A DNA stretch of 35,919 nucleotides from Planctomycetota bacterium (lineage in GTDB: Bacteria > Planctomycetota > UBA1135 > UBA2386), in assembly GCA_016793305.1 (NCBI GenBank), contig JAEUHU010000562.1, forward strand, positions 1 to 35,919. Reading direction: 5' to 3'. The translations under genes were made by a program, and so were the position numbers. Below are positions 22,968 to 31,600 of this stretch, one piece after another (the stretch's first letter is position 1; every line of letters starts with the position of its first letter). Below the pieces are notes generated by a model. That model made no database searches, was not told the origin of the DNA, and saw only the letters and a list, made by a program, of their open reading frames with translations.

Positions 22968-25142
22968 ATGCCAGTTCCCCGCTCCCGATTCTCGCGCACC
23001 CATCTGCTGGCGCTCGGCGCGTTCCTGCTGCCGCTGCTGGCGCTGGCGGTGCTCGGCGCGCGCGAACTGCAGCGCAGCGGCGACCAGGCGCAGGCGGCCC
23101 TCGCCGGCGAGGCGCGCGAGTTCCTGGCCCGCGCCCGCCAGGGCATCGAACAACAGCTCGACGCCACCCTGGCCGAGGCGTTCCGCGGCTCGGAACGACG
23201 GCTCGCCGAGCACGGCCCGGTGCGCACGACCTTGCAACTGCGCGAGCAGGCTTCGCTGCCGTCGCTGCAGACGATGATCCTGCTCGACGAGCAGCTCGAC
23301 CTCGCCGAACCGAGCCTGCCGGTGCACGGCATCAGCCTGCCGCTGGTCCGCGAGGCGGAGCGCGACCCGGAGAACGCGGTGCGCGCCTCGCTGCAGGCGG
23401 CCGACCTGCTGCTCGCCCACGGACGCCGCGCCGAAGGGGCCGCGCTGCTGCGCCACCTGCTCGAGACCGTCGAGGACGCCAATCCCCCGGGCCGCGACCG
23501 TCGCCCCGACATCGAAGAGGTCGAACTGTTGGCGCGGTTCCGGCTCGGCAATGCCCAGCGGGCCATCGGCCAGCACGACGACGCCCGCCAGCAGTACGAC
23601 CGGGTGCGGCGCCTCGTCGCCGGTTTCGGACGCAGCTACCGCGTCGACGGCGAACTCGCCAGCTACGGCCTGCTCGCCGAGAGCGCGCTCGCCGAACTCG
23701 GCACCGCCGACGAGCGGCTCTCGCTGCTGCGCGCCATCGCCGACAACCAGCACGACCAGCACGCCGACGGCCTGCTGTCCGCGGTCGCGGGACGCCTCGC
23801 CGCGACCTTCCCGGCCGACGCACCGGAACGGGCCACGGTCGACGCGCTGCTGGTCGAGGAACGGCAGCGCGCCGCGACCCGGCGCTTTGGCGAGCAGTAC
23901 GAGCTGTGGCTGAAGTTCGGCCTGAAGATGCGCCGGCTGCGCCAGCCCGAAGGCGACCTGGTCGGCGAGCGCCTCTGCGCCACGATCGGCGACGAGACCA
24001 TGCTGGTCGCGGTGCGCCGGGCCACCGCCGAGGAGCAGCAGCGCTGGCGCCGTTGCGCCTACGTGGCGATGCAGTTCCACCTGCCCCGGCTGCTGGCGCC
24101 GGCCCTGCACGCGTTCACGGACACCACCGGCACGTTCGCGCTCGCGGTCGACGATCCGCTCGACGTCGCGATCCTGCCGCCGCCGCCGGCGACCCTGCCT
24201 GGCTACGAAGCCCCGGCGGTCGAGACCAACTCGCTGCAGCTGCGCGCGTTCCCGGCCGACGCCGCCCGTCTCGACGCCGACGCCAGGGCCGCGGACCGCC
24301 AGCGCACGCTGCTGCTGCTGGCGGTGTTCGCGACCGCGATCGGCGGAGCGTTCTGGGCGTGGCGCTCGGTGTCGCGCGAACAGGAACTCGCGCGGCTGAA
24401 GCTCGAACTCGTGTCGCGCGTCTCGCACGAACTGAAGACGCCGCTGGCGCTGATCCGGATGTACGGCGAGACGCTCGGCATGGGCCGCGCTCGCGACGGC
24501 GAGCAGGCCGCCGAGTTCGGCAGCATCATCGCGCGCGAGTCGGAGCGGCTGACCGGACTGATCCAGAACATCCTCGACTTCTCGCGCCAGCAGGCCGGCA
24601 CGCTGCGCTACACGCCGCAGCCGGTCGACCTCGGCCAGCTGCTGCGCGAGATCACCACCGCCTACGGCCCGCACCTCGAAGCGCGCGGCGCCCTGCTGAT
24701 CGACTCGCTGCCGCCGGACATCCTGGTGGTGTGCGACCCGAGCGCCTGCGAGAGCGCGGTCGTCAACCTGCTGGAGAACGCCGCCAAGTACGGCCAGGAC
24801 GGGGTCGACGAACACGAGATCGAGATCGACCTGGTGCGTTCCGGCGAGCGCGCCGTGATCACCGTCGCCGACCGCGGCCGCGGCATCCCGGAGGCCGAAC
24901 GCCACCGCGTGTTCGACGGCTTCTACCGGGCCAGCAACGCCGGCGAGGTGCGCGGGGCCGGCCTCGGGCTCGGCCTCGTCCGCCACTTCGCCCGCGCCCA
25001 CGGCGGCGACGTCGAAGCGCTGCCGCGCGACGGCGGCGGCACCATCCTGCGCCTGTGGCTGCCGCTCGTCGCGACCGCGAAGGCCCCCGTTCCCGACCCC
25101 TCCGCTGCGGCCGCCCGAGTCGGCCGCACCGATGCGCCATGA
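22968..25142 (+). CDS. Membrane sensor histidine kinase with large extracytoplasmic domain
   Basis: A 724-residue two-component sensor. Helix 1 (about residues 12-31) and helix 2 (about 446-467) enclose a ~410-residue periplasmic region. Parts of that region look like helical TPR-type repeats (LARFRLGNAQRAIGQHDDARQQYDRV) and I recognise no known sensor domain in it. The kinase core follows directly: VSHELKTPLALIR with the phospho-acceptor His487, N-box NLLENAAKYG near 600, DRGRGIP near 635, and GAGLGLGLVRHFA near 664. No HAMP or PAS domain is evident. The ATG at 22968 sits directly before the first helix. The stop overlaps the regulator start (ATGA), a standard sensor-regulator pair. Lying just after the namZ genes, it may sense cell-wall products; that is inference. 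Confidence 0.92.
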   Translation: MPVPRSRFSRTHLLALGAFLLPLLALAVLGARELQRSGDQAQAALAGEAREFLARARQGIEQQLDATLAEAFRGSERRLAEHGPVRTTLQLREQASLPSLQTMILLDEQLDLAEPSLPVHGISLPLVREAERDPENAVRASLQAADLLLAHGRRAEGAALLRHLLETVEDANPPGRDRRPDIEEVELLARFRLGNAQRAIGQHDDARQQYDRVRRLVAGFGRSYRVDGELASYGLLAESALAELGTADERLSLLRAIADNQHDQHADGLLSAVAGRLAATFPADAPERATVDALLVEERQRAATRRFGEQYELWLKFGLKMRRLRQPEGDLVGERLCATIGDETMLVAVRRATAEEQQRWRRCAYVAMQFHLPRLLAPALHAFTDTTGTFALAVDDPLDVAILPPPPATLPGYEAPAVETNSLQLRAFPADAARLDADARAADRQRTLLLLAVFATAIGGAFWAWRSVSREQELARLKLELVSRVSHELKTPLALIRMYGETLGMGRARDGEQAAEFGSIIARESERLTGLIQNILDFSRQQAGTLRYTPQPVDLGQLLREITTAYGPHLEARGALLIDSLPPDILVVCDPSACESAVVNLLENAAKYGQDGVDEHEIEIDLVRSGERAVITVADRGRGIPEAERHRVFDGFYRASNAGEVRGAGLGLGLVRHFARAHGGDVEALPRDGGGTILRLWLPLVATAKAPVPDPSAAAARVGRTDAP

Positions 25143-25876
25143 CCAACCTCAGCGACACCCAGATCCTCGTCATCGAAGACGAGCCGGACCTGCGGGCCGG
25201 CATCCAGCACAACCTCGAGCTCGAGGGCTTCAAGGTGCAGACCGCGGCCGACGGGCGCGACGGCCTGCGCAAGGCCCGCGACGGCCAGGCGGCGCTGATC
25301 CTGCTCGACCTGATGCTGCCCGGCATGCCCGGCCTCGAAGTGCTGCGGCACCTGCGCGAGATCGGCCGCGAGACGCCGGTGATCATCATCTCGGCGAAGG
25401 GCCAGGACCGCGACAAGGTGCAGGGCCTCGAACTCGGCGCCGACGACTACGTCACGAAGCCCTTCGGCCTGACCGAGCTGCTGGCGCGCATCCGCGCGGT
25501 GCTGCGCCGCACGCAGGCCGGCGCCCGCGCCGGCGTCGGCGAACGGCAGCAGCCGGCCAGCGTGATGAAGTTCCCGGACCTGGTCGTCGACTGGCGCCGG
25601 TTCAGCATCCAGCGCGACGGCACCGAGACGCAGCTGTCGCGCTACGAAGCCGAGATCCTGCGCATGCTGATCGACCACCGCGGCGAGGTCGTGAGCCGCC
25701 AGGACCTGCTGCGCAAGGTGTGGGGCTACGTGCACCTGCCGACCACGCGCACGGTCGACAACCACATCGCCCGGCTGCGCAAGAAGGTCGAACGCGACGT
25801 CGAGAACCCGGTGCACGTGGTGACCGTGCACGGCCTCGGCTACCGCTTCGAGTCGAAGCTGCTGGAGGAGACGTGA
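25139..25876 (+). CDS. OmpR/PhoB-family response regulator
   Basis: A 245-residue DNA-binding regulator. The receiver domain (residues ~8-123) has the acidic pair Glu13-Asp14, phospho-acceptor Asp57 in LLDLMLPG, Ser85 in IIISAKG, and Lys107 in DDYVTKPFG. The C-terminal winged helix (~143-240) has the OmpR-type recognition helix and wing, RTVDNHIARLRKKVE and VVTVHGLGYRFE. It is the cognate partner of the preceding kinase: the genes overlap by four bases. Targets are unknown; the adjacent namZ, symporter and murQ genes are the obvious candidates. Its stop overlaps the GTG start of the next gene (GTGA). Confidence 0.95.
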   Translation: MTNLSDTQILVIEDEPDLRAGIQHNLELEGFKVQTAADGRDGLRKARDGQAALILLDLMLPGMPGLEVLRHLREIGRETPVIIISAKGQDRDKVQGLELGADDYVTKPFGLTELLARIRAVLRRTQAGARAGVGERQQPASVMKFPDLVVDWRRFSIQRDGTETQLSRYEAEILRMLIDHRGEVVSRQDLLRKVWGYVHLPTTRTVDNHIARLRKKVERDVENPVHVVTVHGLGYRFESKLLEET

Positions 25877-26883
25877 AGACGCACCTCGCCGCGTTCGCCA
25901 GCCTCGTCGCCACGTGGCTCGGTGCTGCGAGCGCCGAGGCGCAGGCCCCGCAGGAAGGCGCGAAGCCGGCCTCGACGCAGCCGCAGGGGCAGCCACAGCC
26001 GACCCCGGACACGTCCACCGCGCTGCACGCAGCCTGGCTGCGCGAAGTGATGGACCTCGACGTGCTCGGCGCGGCGAACGACTACGCGACGGTCCAGCGC
26101 CGCGCGCGCGCCAACGAACCGGAGCGCTGGATCGCGGTCGCCCGCCTCGCCGAGTTGCAGCGCATGGGGCTGCCGGTCGGCCCACCGGCCGGACTCGCCG
26201 AAGCACCGGCCCCGGTGCGCGCGGCGATCACCTCGATGCCGCCGCTGCCGGCGGACGAACTGCTGCCGCCGCTGTCGTTCGATCCGGCCGAGCTGATGCG
26301 TTCGCTCGGCGCCGGCCGCATGCCGCCGCTGCGCCCGGCGTCCGCCGCGGTGCTGGACTGGGTGCGCAGCCAGCTGGGTTCGGGCATCGACGGGCGCATG
26401 CGCCAGCAGATCCCGTTCGGCACGCGCACCCGCCCCGAACGCGACCGGGCGCGCGCCGAACGTTGGTACGCCGCCGACGTGCTGCTGCGCGAACTCGAAG
26501 GGCGGGAACGACAGGCGGCCAGCCTGCGCCGGTTCTACTTCAGCGAGTGGAAGCCGCCGGTCGTCGAGGCCGACCCGAAGCTGGTGCTGGCGCGCGTGCA
26601 GGCGAACTTCGACGGCTGGCTCGCCGAGAAGGACCTGAGCCAGCAGCAGCAGACGCTGCTCCTGCGGTTGCGCGAAGCGCTGCAGCAACGCGCCACCGAC
26701 GAGCCCGGGGCGGCGGTCCAGTTCCTGCTGCGCATGCCGCTGTATGCCGAGCGGCTGGTGGGACCGGTCCGACCCGCGGACGGTGCGGGCGAGCCGAAGG
26801 GCCCGGCTGGAAGCGGAACGACCGCCGAGCCAGCGCCGCGCGCCGGGGCGGAGGCCAAGCCCCAGGGAACGGAGCCGCGCTGA
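25873..26883 (+). CDS. Exported protein of unknown function, coupled to the two-component system
   Basis: A 336-residue protein with a signal peptide (KTHLAAFASLVATWLGAASAEAQ, residues 2-24), then a Pro/Gln-rich linker to ~45. The middle is mostly helical and rich in charged residues, with a run of proline-containing segments (SMPPLPADELLPPLSFDP, near 118-135). The C-terminal ~40 residues are Gly/Pro/Ala-rich and low in complexity. No family is recognised. It starts with GTG overlapping the regulator stop, so it is cotranslated with the kinase-regulator pair and may be an envelope accessory or output of that system. That link is positional only. An ATG start further in would remove the signal peptide, so GTG is preferred. 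Confidence 0.75.
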   Translation: MKTHLAAFASLVATWLGAASAEAQAPQEGAKPASTQPQGQPQPTPDTSTALHAAWLREVMDLDVLGAANDYATVQRRARANEPERWIAVARLAELQRMGLPVGPPAGLAEAPAPVRAAITSMPPLPADELLPPLSFDPAELMRSLGAGRMPPLRPASAAVLDWVRSQLGSGIDGRMRQQIPFGTRTRPERDRARAERWYAADVLLRELEGRERQAASLRRFYFSEWKPPVVEADPKLVLARVQANFDGWLAEKDLSQQQQTLLLRLREALQQRATDEPGAAVQFLLRMPLYAERLVGPVRPADGAGEPKGPAGSGTTAEPAPRAGAEAKPQGTEPR

Positions 26884-26944
26884 CCTGGGCGCGCCGCCTG
26901 GCGGCGGCGGCGAACCGCCCGCTCAGTTCATTTGCACTGCCAGT

Positions 26945-27385
26945 TCACTTGCCGGCGGTCTCGGCGACCACTTCGCCGCTCTCGGCGTCGGTGCGGCGCT
27001 TCGGCGCCGCCCAGGTGTCGAACCAGGTGCCCTGGTAGAGGTCCAGCGGCTTGATCTCCGGGCCAGCCGGGTGCAGCTCGGCCGGGCCGTAGAGCAGGCA
27101 CAGCGGCAGGTCGACCAGGTGCACGACGCCGTAGATGCCATGCTCGAGAGCGTGGTAGGCGAACGTGAACGGGAAGGCGATCACTTCGACCGCACCCCCA
27201 CTCTCCAGGCCGTTGCGCACGTTCTGCGCCGAGGTGGCGCCGTCGGTCGCACCGCCGTAGATCATCAGAATCGGCGTGCCGACGCCGAGCACCAGGTCCT
27301 TGCCGGCGCGATTGAGCGTCCCACAGGACGGCAGGCTCAGGGTCAGCAGGGTAGAGAGGGAGAGAAGAGCGTTGCGAGCGTTCAC
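26945..27385 (-). CDS. Small lipoprotein, possibly YceK/YidQ-like
   Basis: A 146-residue protein starting with GTG at 27385. The start is supported by a lipoprotein signal immediately after it (hydrophobic residues 6-18, then LPSC with the lipid-bearing Cys at 21) and a GAGG Shine-Dalgarno-like sequence about 9-12 bases upstream. The body holds TPILMIYGGATDG, then HGIYGVVHLVDLPLCLLYGPAELHPAG. The pattern of a leading GTL after the cysteine, a YGG, and a late DLPL segment recalls YceK/YidQ-type lipoproteins, but the match is weak. The function is unknown. It is convergent with the preceding secreted protein, 61 bases from its stop, and diverges from the EF-hand gene. Confidence 0.7.
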   Translation of the reverse strand: MNARNALLSLSTLLTLSLPSCGTLNRAGKDLVLGVGTPILMIYGGATDGATSAQNVRNGLESGGAVEVIAFPFTFAYHALEHGIYGVVHLVDLPLCLLYGPAELHPAGPEIKPLDLYQGTWFDTWAAPKRRTDAESGEVVAETAGK

Positions 27386-27715
27386 TCTGAGTACCTCGTT
27401 CGGCGTCGTGGCGATGGACTGCGGGGAGATCAGCCTGCGGGGAGAAATCGGACTGCGGGGGAGTCCGCCACGGCGCGTCGGATTCGAAAGGGGCTGTCCG
27501 CGGGGCAGATGCAAGCGCTCCCGGTGGTCGGCCACAAGGCCGGAAGCGAGAAAAGCCAACACAGTCGGCGGCTCCCGGCGTACCCGACCCTGGCACCGCT
27601 CGCTATAGTCGCTGCGCGCACTGGCCGAAGAGTGCGTCGGCAGCCGAGCGGTCGCTCGGCGTCCCTCCCCGAACCCGACCGCCTCCGTTCCGATCCGCCT
27701 GCCGTCGTTGCCCGC
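27386..27715. promoter_or_regulatory. Divergent intergenic region with three short direct repeats
   Basis: About 330 bases between the lipoprotein and EF-hand genes, with no convincing gene. ctgcggggag occurs at 27419-27428 and 27435-27444, and ctgcggggga at 27453-27462, spaced 16 and 18 bases. Iterons of this kind can be regulator sites, but no factor can be named. A tatagt near 27603 could be a -10 element for the EF-hand gene; no convincing -35 partner was found. Confidence 0.35.
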
Positions 27716-28606
27716 ATGACCCGTCGTCCGCTGCTCCTGCTGCTCGGCGCATGCCTGTCGCCAGCCCCGTTGCTGGCGCAGCCTGCCCCACCAGGACCGG
27801 CCCCGACCAAGGCCACCGCCGGCCAGCCCGGCCAGCCCCAGGAACCGAACCCGAAGGCCCCGGCGGAACGGGTCTATCGCGGCCCGTACGACACCACCAC
27901 CAGCCGCGACCTGTTCTCGGCGTGCGACCGGGACGCCGACGACCGCCTCGACGTGCTGGAGGCTGGCGAGGCGCTCGACGGCGTGCGCGACGCGAAGGAC
28001 CACGACGGCTTCGCCCGCTACGACAGCGATCGCGACGGCTACGTCAGCTGGCCCGAGTTCGACGCCATGTTCCGCCAGTCGCTGCGCCAGAAGGGGGCGG
28101 TGCGGTTGCGGCCCAGCCGGCCGCTGCGCAGCGACTCCCGCGGCAACAGCGAGCTGCAGCAGTTCCTGCGCCTGCACGACGGCAATCGCGACTCGGCCCT
28201 CGACCCGGCCGAGATCGAACGGCTGGTGCGGCTCGGCATCCTGCCGCCAGCACTCACCAGCAAGCTGCGCAGCCTCGACCACGACGGCTCGGGGCGACTC
28301 GAAGAGACCGAGCTGGCGCCGTGGTTCGAGCAACTGCCCCGGGCGTCCCGCCCGACCACCGATCGTCCGGGCGCCGGCAGCCTGTTGCCGGCCCCGTGGA
28401 ACCGCTGCGACGCCGACCGCGACCAGGCCATCAGCAAGGACGAACTCGGGCTGGCCCTGCGCCGGCTCGACCCGTCGCTCGAGCGCTGGGTGCCGCAGCT
28501 GCTGCAGAAGCTCGACCAGAACCGCGACGGCAAGCTGCAGTCGGGCGAACTGCCGGCAGAAGCTGCCGCGGCTGCGCCATTGCCGAGCGAAAGCCCCCTG
28601 CGCTAA
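27716..28606 (+). CDS. Exported EF-hand calcium-binding protein with six EF loops
   Basis: A 296-residue protein with a signal peptide (residues 1-22) and a Pro-rich linker to ~48. Six 12-residue EF-hand loops are readable: 71-82 (DRDADDRLDVLE), 103-114 (DSDRDGYVSWPE), 155-166 (DGNRDSALDPAE), 188-199 (DHDGSGRLEETE), 232-243 (DADRDQAISKDE) and 267-278 (DQNRDGKLQSGE). Every loop has Asp at position 1 and Glu at 12, so all could bind calcium. Loops 3 and 5 lack the usual Gly at position 6. Such multi-EF-hand exported proteins are common in Planctomycetota. A structural or calcium-sensing role outside the cytoplasm is likely. The next gene starts 10 bases after its stop, suggesting one transcript with the DUF3857 proteins. 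Confidence 0.9.
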   Translation: MTRRPLLLLLGACLSPAPLLAQPAPPGPAPTKATAGQPGQPQEPNPKAPAERVYRGPYDTTTSRDLFSACDRDADDRLDVLEAGEALDGVRDAKDHDGFARYDSDRDGYVSWPEFDAMFRQSLRQKGAVRLRPSRPLRSDSRGNSELQQFLRLHDGNRDSALDPAEIERLVRLGILPPALTSKLRSLDHDGSGRLEETELAPWFEQLPRASRPTTDRPGAGSLLPAPWNRCDADRDQAISKDELGLALRRLDPSLERWVPQLLQKLDQNRDGKLQSGELPAEAAAAAPLPSESPLR

Positions 28607-28616
28607 GAAGTGACGG

Positions 28617-31600
28617 GTGCAACCCCGTCCACCGCTCGTTCGTGGCCGCGCCCTCGGCGCCGTTCTGCTCGCGTGGCTCTGCCTGCTGGCGGCCGCACCG
28701 GCCCAGGACCTGCTGCCAGCCGAACGCGACGCGCTGAACCTGCAGGGCAGCGGCGAGCCGCGCGCCGCGGCGCTGCGGCTGCTCGACCTGGCGATCGCCG
28801 AAGCGGCCGACGCGACGGTCGACGCCGAGCGGGCCGCGCGCATCGAAGCGTGGGCGAGCTACGCCGCCGAAGCGGTGACCGGCGACGCCGACGACGCCGT
28901 GCTGCAGAAGTTCGTGGCGCTGCGCCAGAGGCCGTTGCCGCAGCAGATGCCGCTGCTCGCCGACCGGCTCGGCATGGCCGAGCTGCGCGCCCGCACCGAC
29001 CATCCGTCGCTGCGCACGTCGACGCTGCCGGACGAGCTCGGCGTCTTGCGCCACTTCTGGTTGCTCGGCCCGTTCGCCAACGAACGCGGGGCCGGCTTCG
29101 CCGAAGCACTGCCGCCGGAACGCGCGGTCGACCTCGACGCCGAGCTGCCCGGCAAGCGCCGCGCGGTGCGCTGGCGCGCGCTGCCCCGCCTCGCCGACGC
29201 CGCGGTCGTGCCCCTCGAGCGGCTGCTGCAGCCGAGCGAACAGACGCTCGCCTACCTGCTGACCGCCGTGCACAGCGAAGCAGCGCAGCGGGTCGTGCTC
29301 GAACTCGGCTCGACCGGCAGCGTGCGCGTGTCCTGCAACGGCCGCGAGGTGTTCGCGCGCGACGTGCAGCGACCGTTCGCCACCGACCAGGACGCCTGCT
29401 GGCTGCCGCTGCAGCCGGGCTGGAACCTGCTGCTGCTGAAGGTCTGCCACCAGGAAGGGCCGGACTTCACGTTCGCCGCGCGCGTGCGCGCGGCCGACGG
29501 CAACAAGGCCGCGGTGCGCACCTCGCACGAACGCAGCGACCTGCTGGCCGCGATCACGGGCCCGGCGACCCGAACGCCGGACGCGAGCGACCCGGCCGCC
29601 GGGGCCCCGCTGCCGCTCGGCGGCCGCAGCCACTGGCAGATCGGGGCGGTGCACGGCGCCGACGCGCTGCGGCTCGCGTGGCTCTGGGCCATGCGCGCGG
29701 CCGACGGCGACCGCGACCGGCGCGATGCGGCCGCGGCCGAAGTCGCCGCCCGCGAACTGCCGCAGCTGCCCGCCGCCCACTTGCTGGTCGCGTTCACGCA
29801 GCTGCGGCACGCGCGCAGCGCCGCCGATCGCGACGACAACGACCGCCGACGCGCCCTCGAACGCGCGCTCGAGCTGGCCCTGCAGCACCCGCAGGCGCAC
29901 GTGCAGCTCGGCCGCCTGCTGCTGGACGGCAGCCGCCTGTGGCCATCGGCTCGCGAACACGCGCTGGCGGCCCTGGCCCTCGCCCCCCGCTACGCCGAGG
30001 CCGTGCTGCTCTACGCCGAGACGCTGCGGGCCGAAGGGCTCGACCAGGCCGCCGACGCCCTGATCCGCAGTGCGGCCACCCGCGACGGTGCCAGCGTCGC
30101 GCTGCTCGAAGCGGCCGTGGCCCGGGTCGGCACGCACGAACTGCCGCTCGCGGTGCAGTTCCGGGAAGCGGTGCTGCAGCGCCGCCACGACGCCCTGCGC
30201 GCGACCCGCCTCGCGACGCTGCGCGCGCGCACCGGCGACCGCGACGGGGCGGTCGCCCTGCTGCGCGCCGAACTGGCGCACGATCCGCTGGCGCTGCCGG
30301 CCCGCCACGAGCTGGTCGACCTGCTGCTCGCCCTTGGCAACGCGGCAGCCGCCGCGGAACTGCTCGACGCCTGGTTGCAGATCGCTCCCGACGACACCGG
30401 TTCGCTGCTGCGGGCCGCGACCTGCCAGCGCCTGCTGGCGACGCACGATCCGGACGCGAACGCCCGCCAGCTCGACCTGCTGCGCAGCGCGCTGCAGGTC
30501 GAACCGAACCGACGCGACACCGAGCGCTACGCCGAGTTCGTCGCGGCCTCTGCCACGAGCGGCAGCGCCGAGGAGGCGACCACCTTCCAGGCGCCGTTCC
30601 AGATCGACGCCAAGGCCCTGGTCGCCGCCGATCCCGGCGCGCCCGAGGACGCGGCCGCCGCGAACGATCCGCTGCACTGGCTGTTGCGCCAGCAGGTGAT
30701 CCGCGCCAACGGCAACGGCACCACCAACACCTACCAGCACGTGATCGTGCGCGTGCTCAACGCCGACGGCGCGCGTTCGCTGGCGTCCTACCGGCTGCCC
30801 GCCTACCAGGGCGAACAGCGCGCCCGTCTGCTGTCGTGCACGGTGTTCCGCGCCGACGGTTCGATCCAACGGCCGCCGCTGCAAGGCGCCTCGGTGCGCA
30901 TGCCGGACCTGCGGCCGGGCGACGTGGTCGCGCTCGAAGGCCGCATCGACGACCTCGCCCCGACGTTCTTCGGCGACTACTTCGGCCTCGTGCACTCGTT
31001 CGAGAGCCCCGACGGCTCGCCGGTGCGCGCCTCCGAACTGGTCGTGCTGGCGGCACCGGGCCGCGAGTACCACCTGCAGGAACGGCACGGTGCGCCGACC
31101 GCCGAGCGCACCACCACGAGCGACGGCACGCTGCAGCTGCGCTGGCGGATGCGCGACCTGCCGCGCGACCAGCCCGAGGTGCGGCGCCCCGACGGCCGCG
31201 AGTACGAACCGCTGGTGCGGATCTCCACCTACCGCGACTGGCAGCAGTTCGCGGCCTGGTGGTGGAACCTGATCGAGCCGCAGCTCGAGGTCTCGCCGAC
31301 GATGCGCGAGACGGTGGCGCGCGTCTGCCAGGGGCTCGACGACACCGAGGCGAAGATCCGCGCCATCTACCACTTCGTCACCACCGACGTGCGCTACGAA
31401 GCGTGGGAGTTCGGCGTGCACGGCTACAAGCCGTACAGCACCGCGATCATCCACGAACGCCGCCACGGCGACTGCAAGGACAAGGCGCTGCTGCTGTGTG
31501 CGCTGCTCGCCGAGATCGGCGTGCCGTGCCACCCGGTGCTGATCTTCGCCGACCCGCTGCGCACCACCGACGACCTCACCTTGCCGATGGTGCAGCACTT

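Noticed and set aside
26925..26955. Imperfect direct repeat (agttcatttgc / agttcacttgcc) between convergent genes
   Set aside because: Eleven to twelve bases with a mismatch, partly inside the lipoprotein 3' end. No structure or function can be argued.
27276..27608. A 110-codon plus-strand open frame between the lipoprotein and EF-hand genes
   Set aside because: It runs antisense through the lipoprotein leader and has an Arg-rich, motif-free translation.
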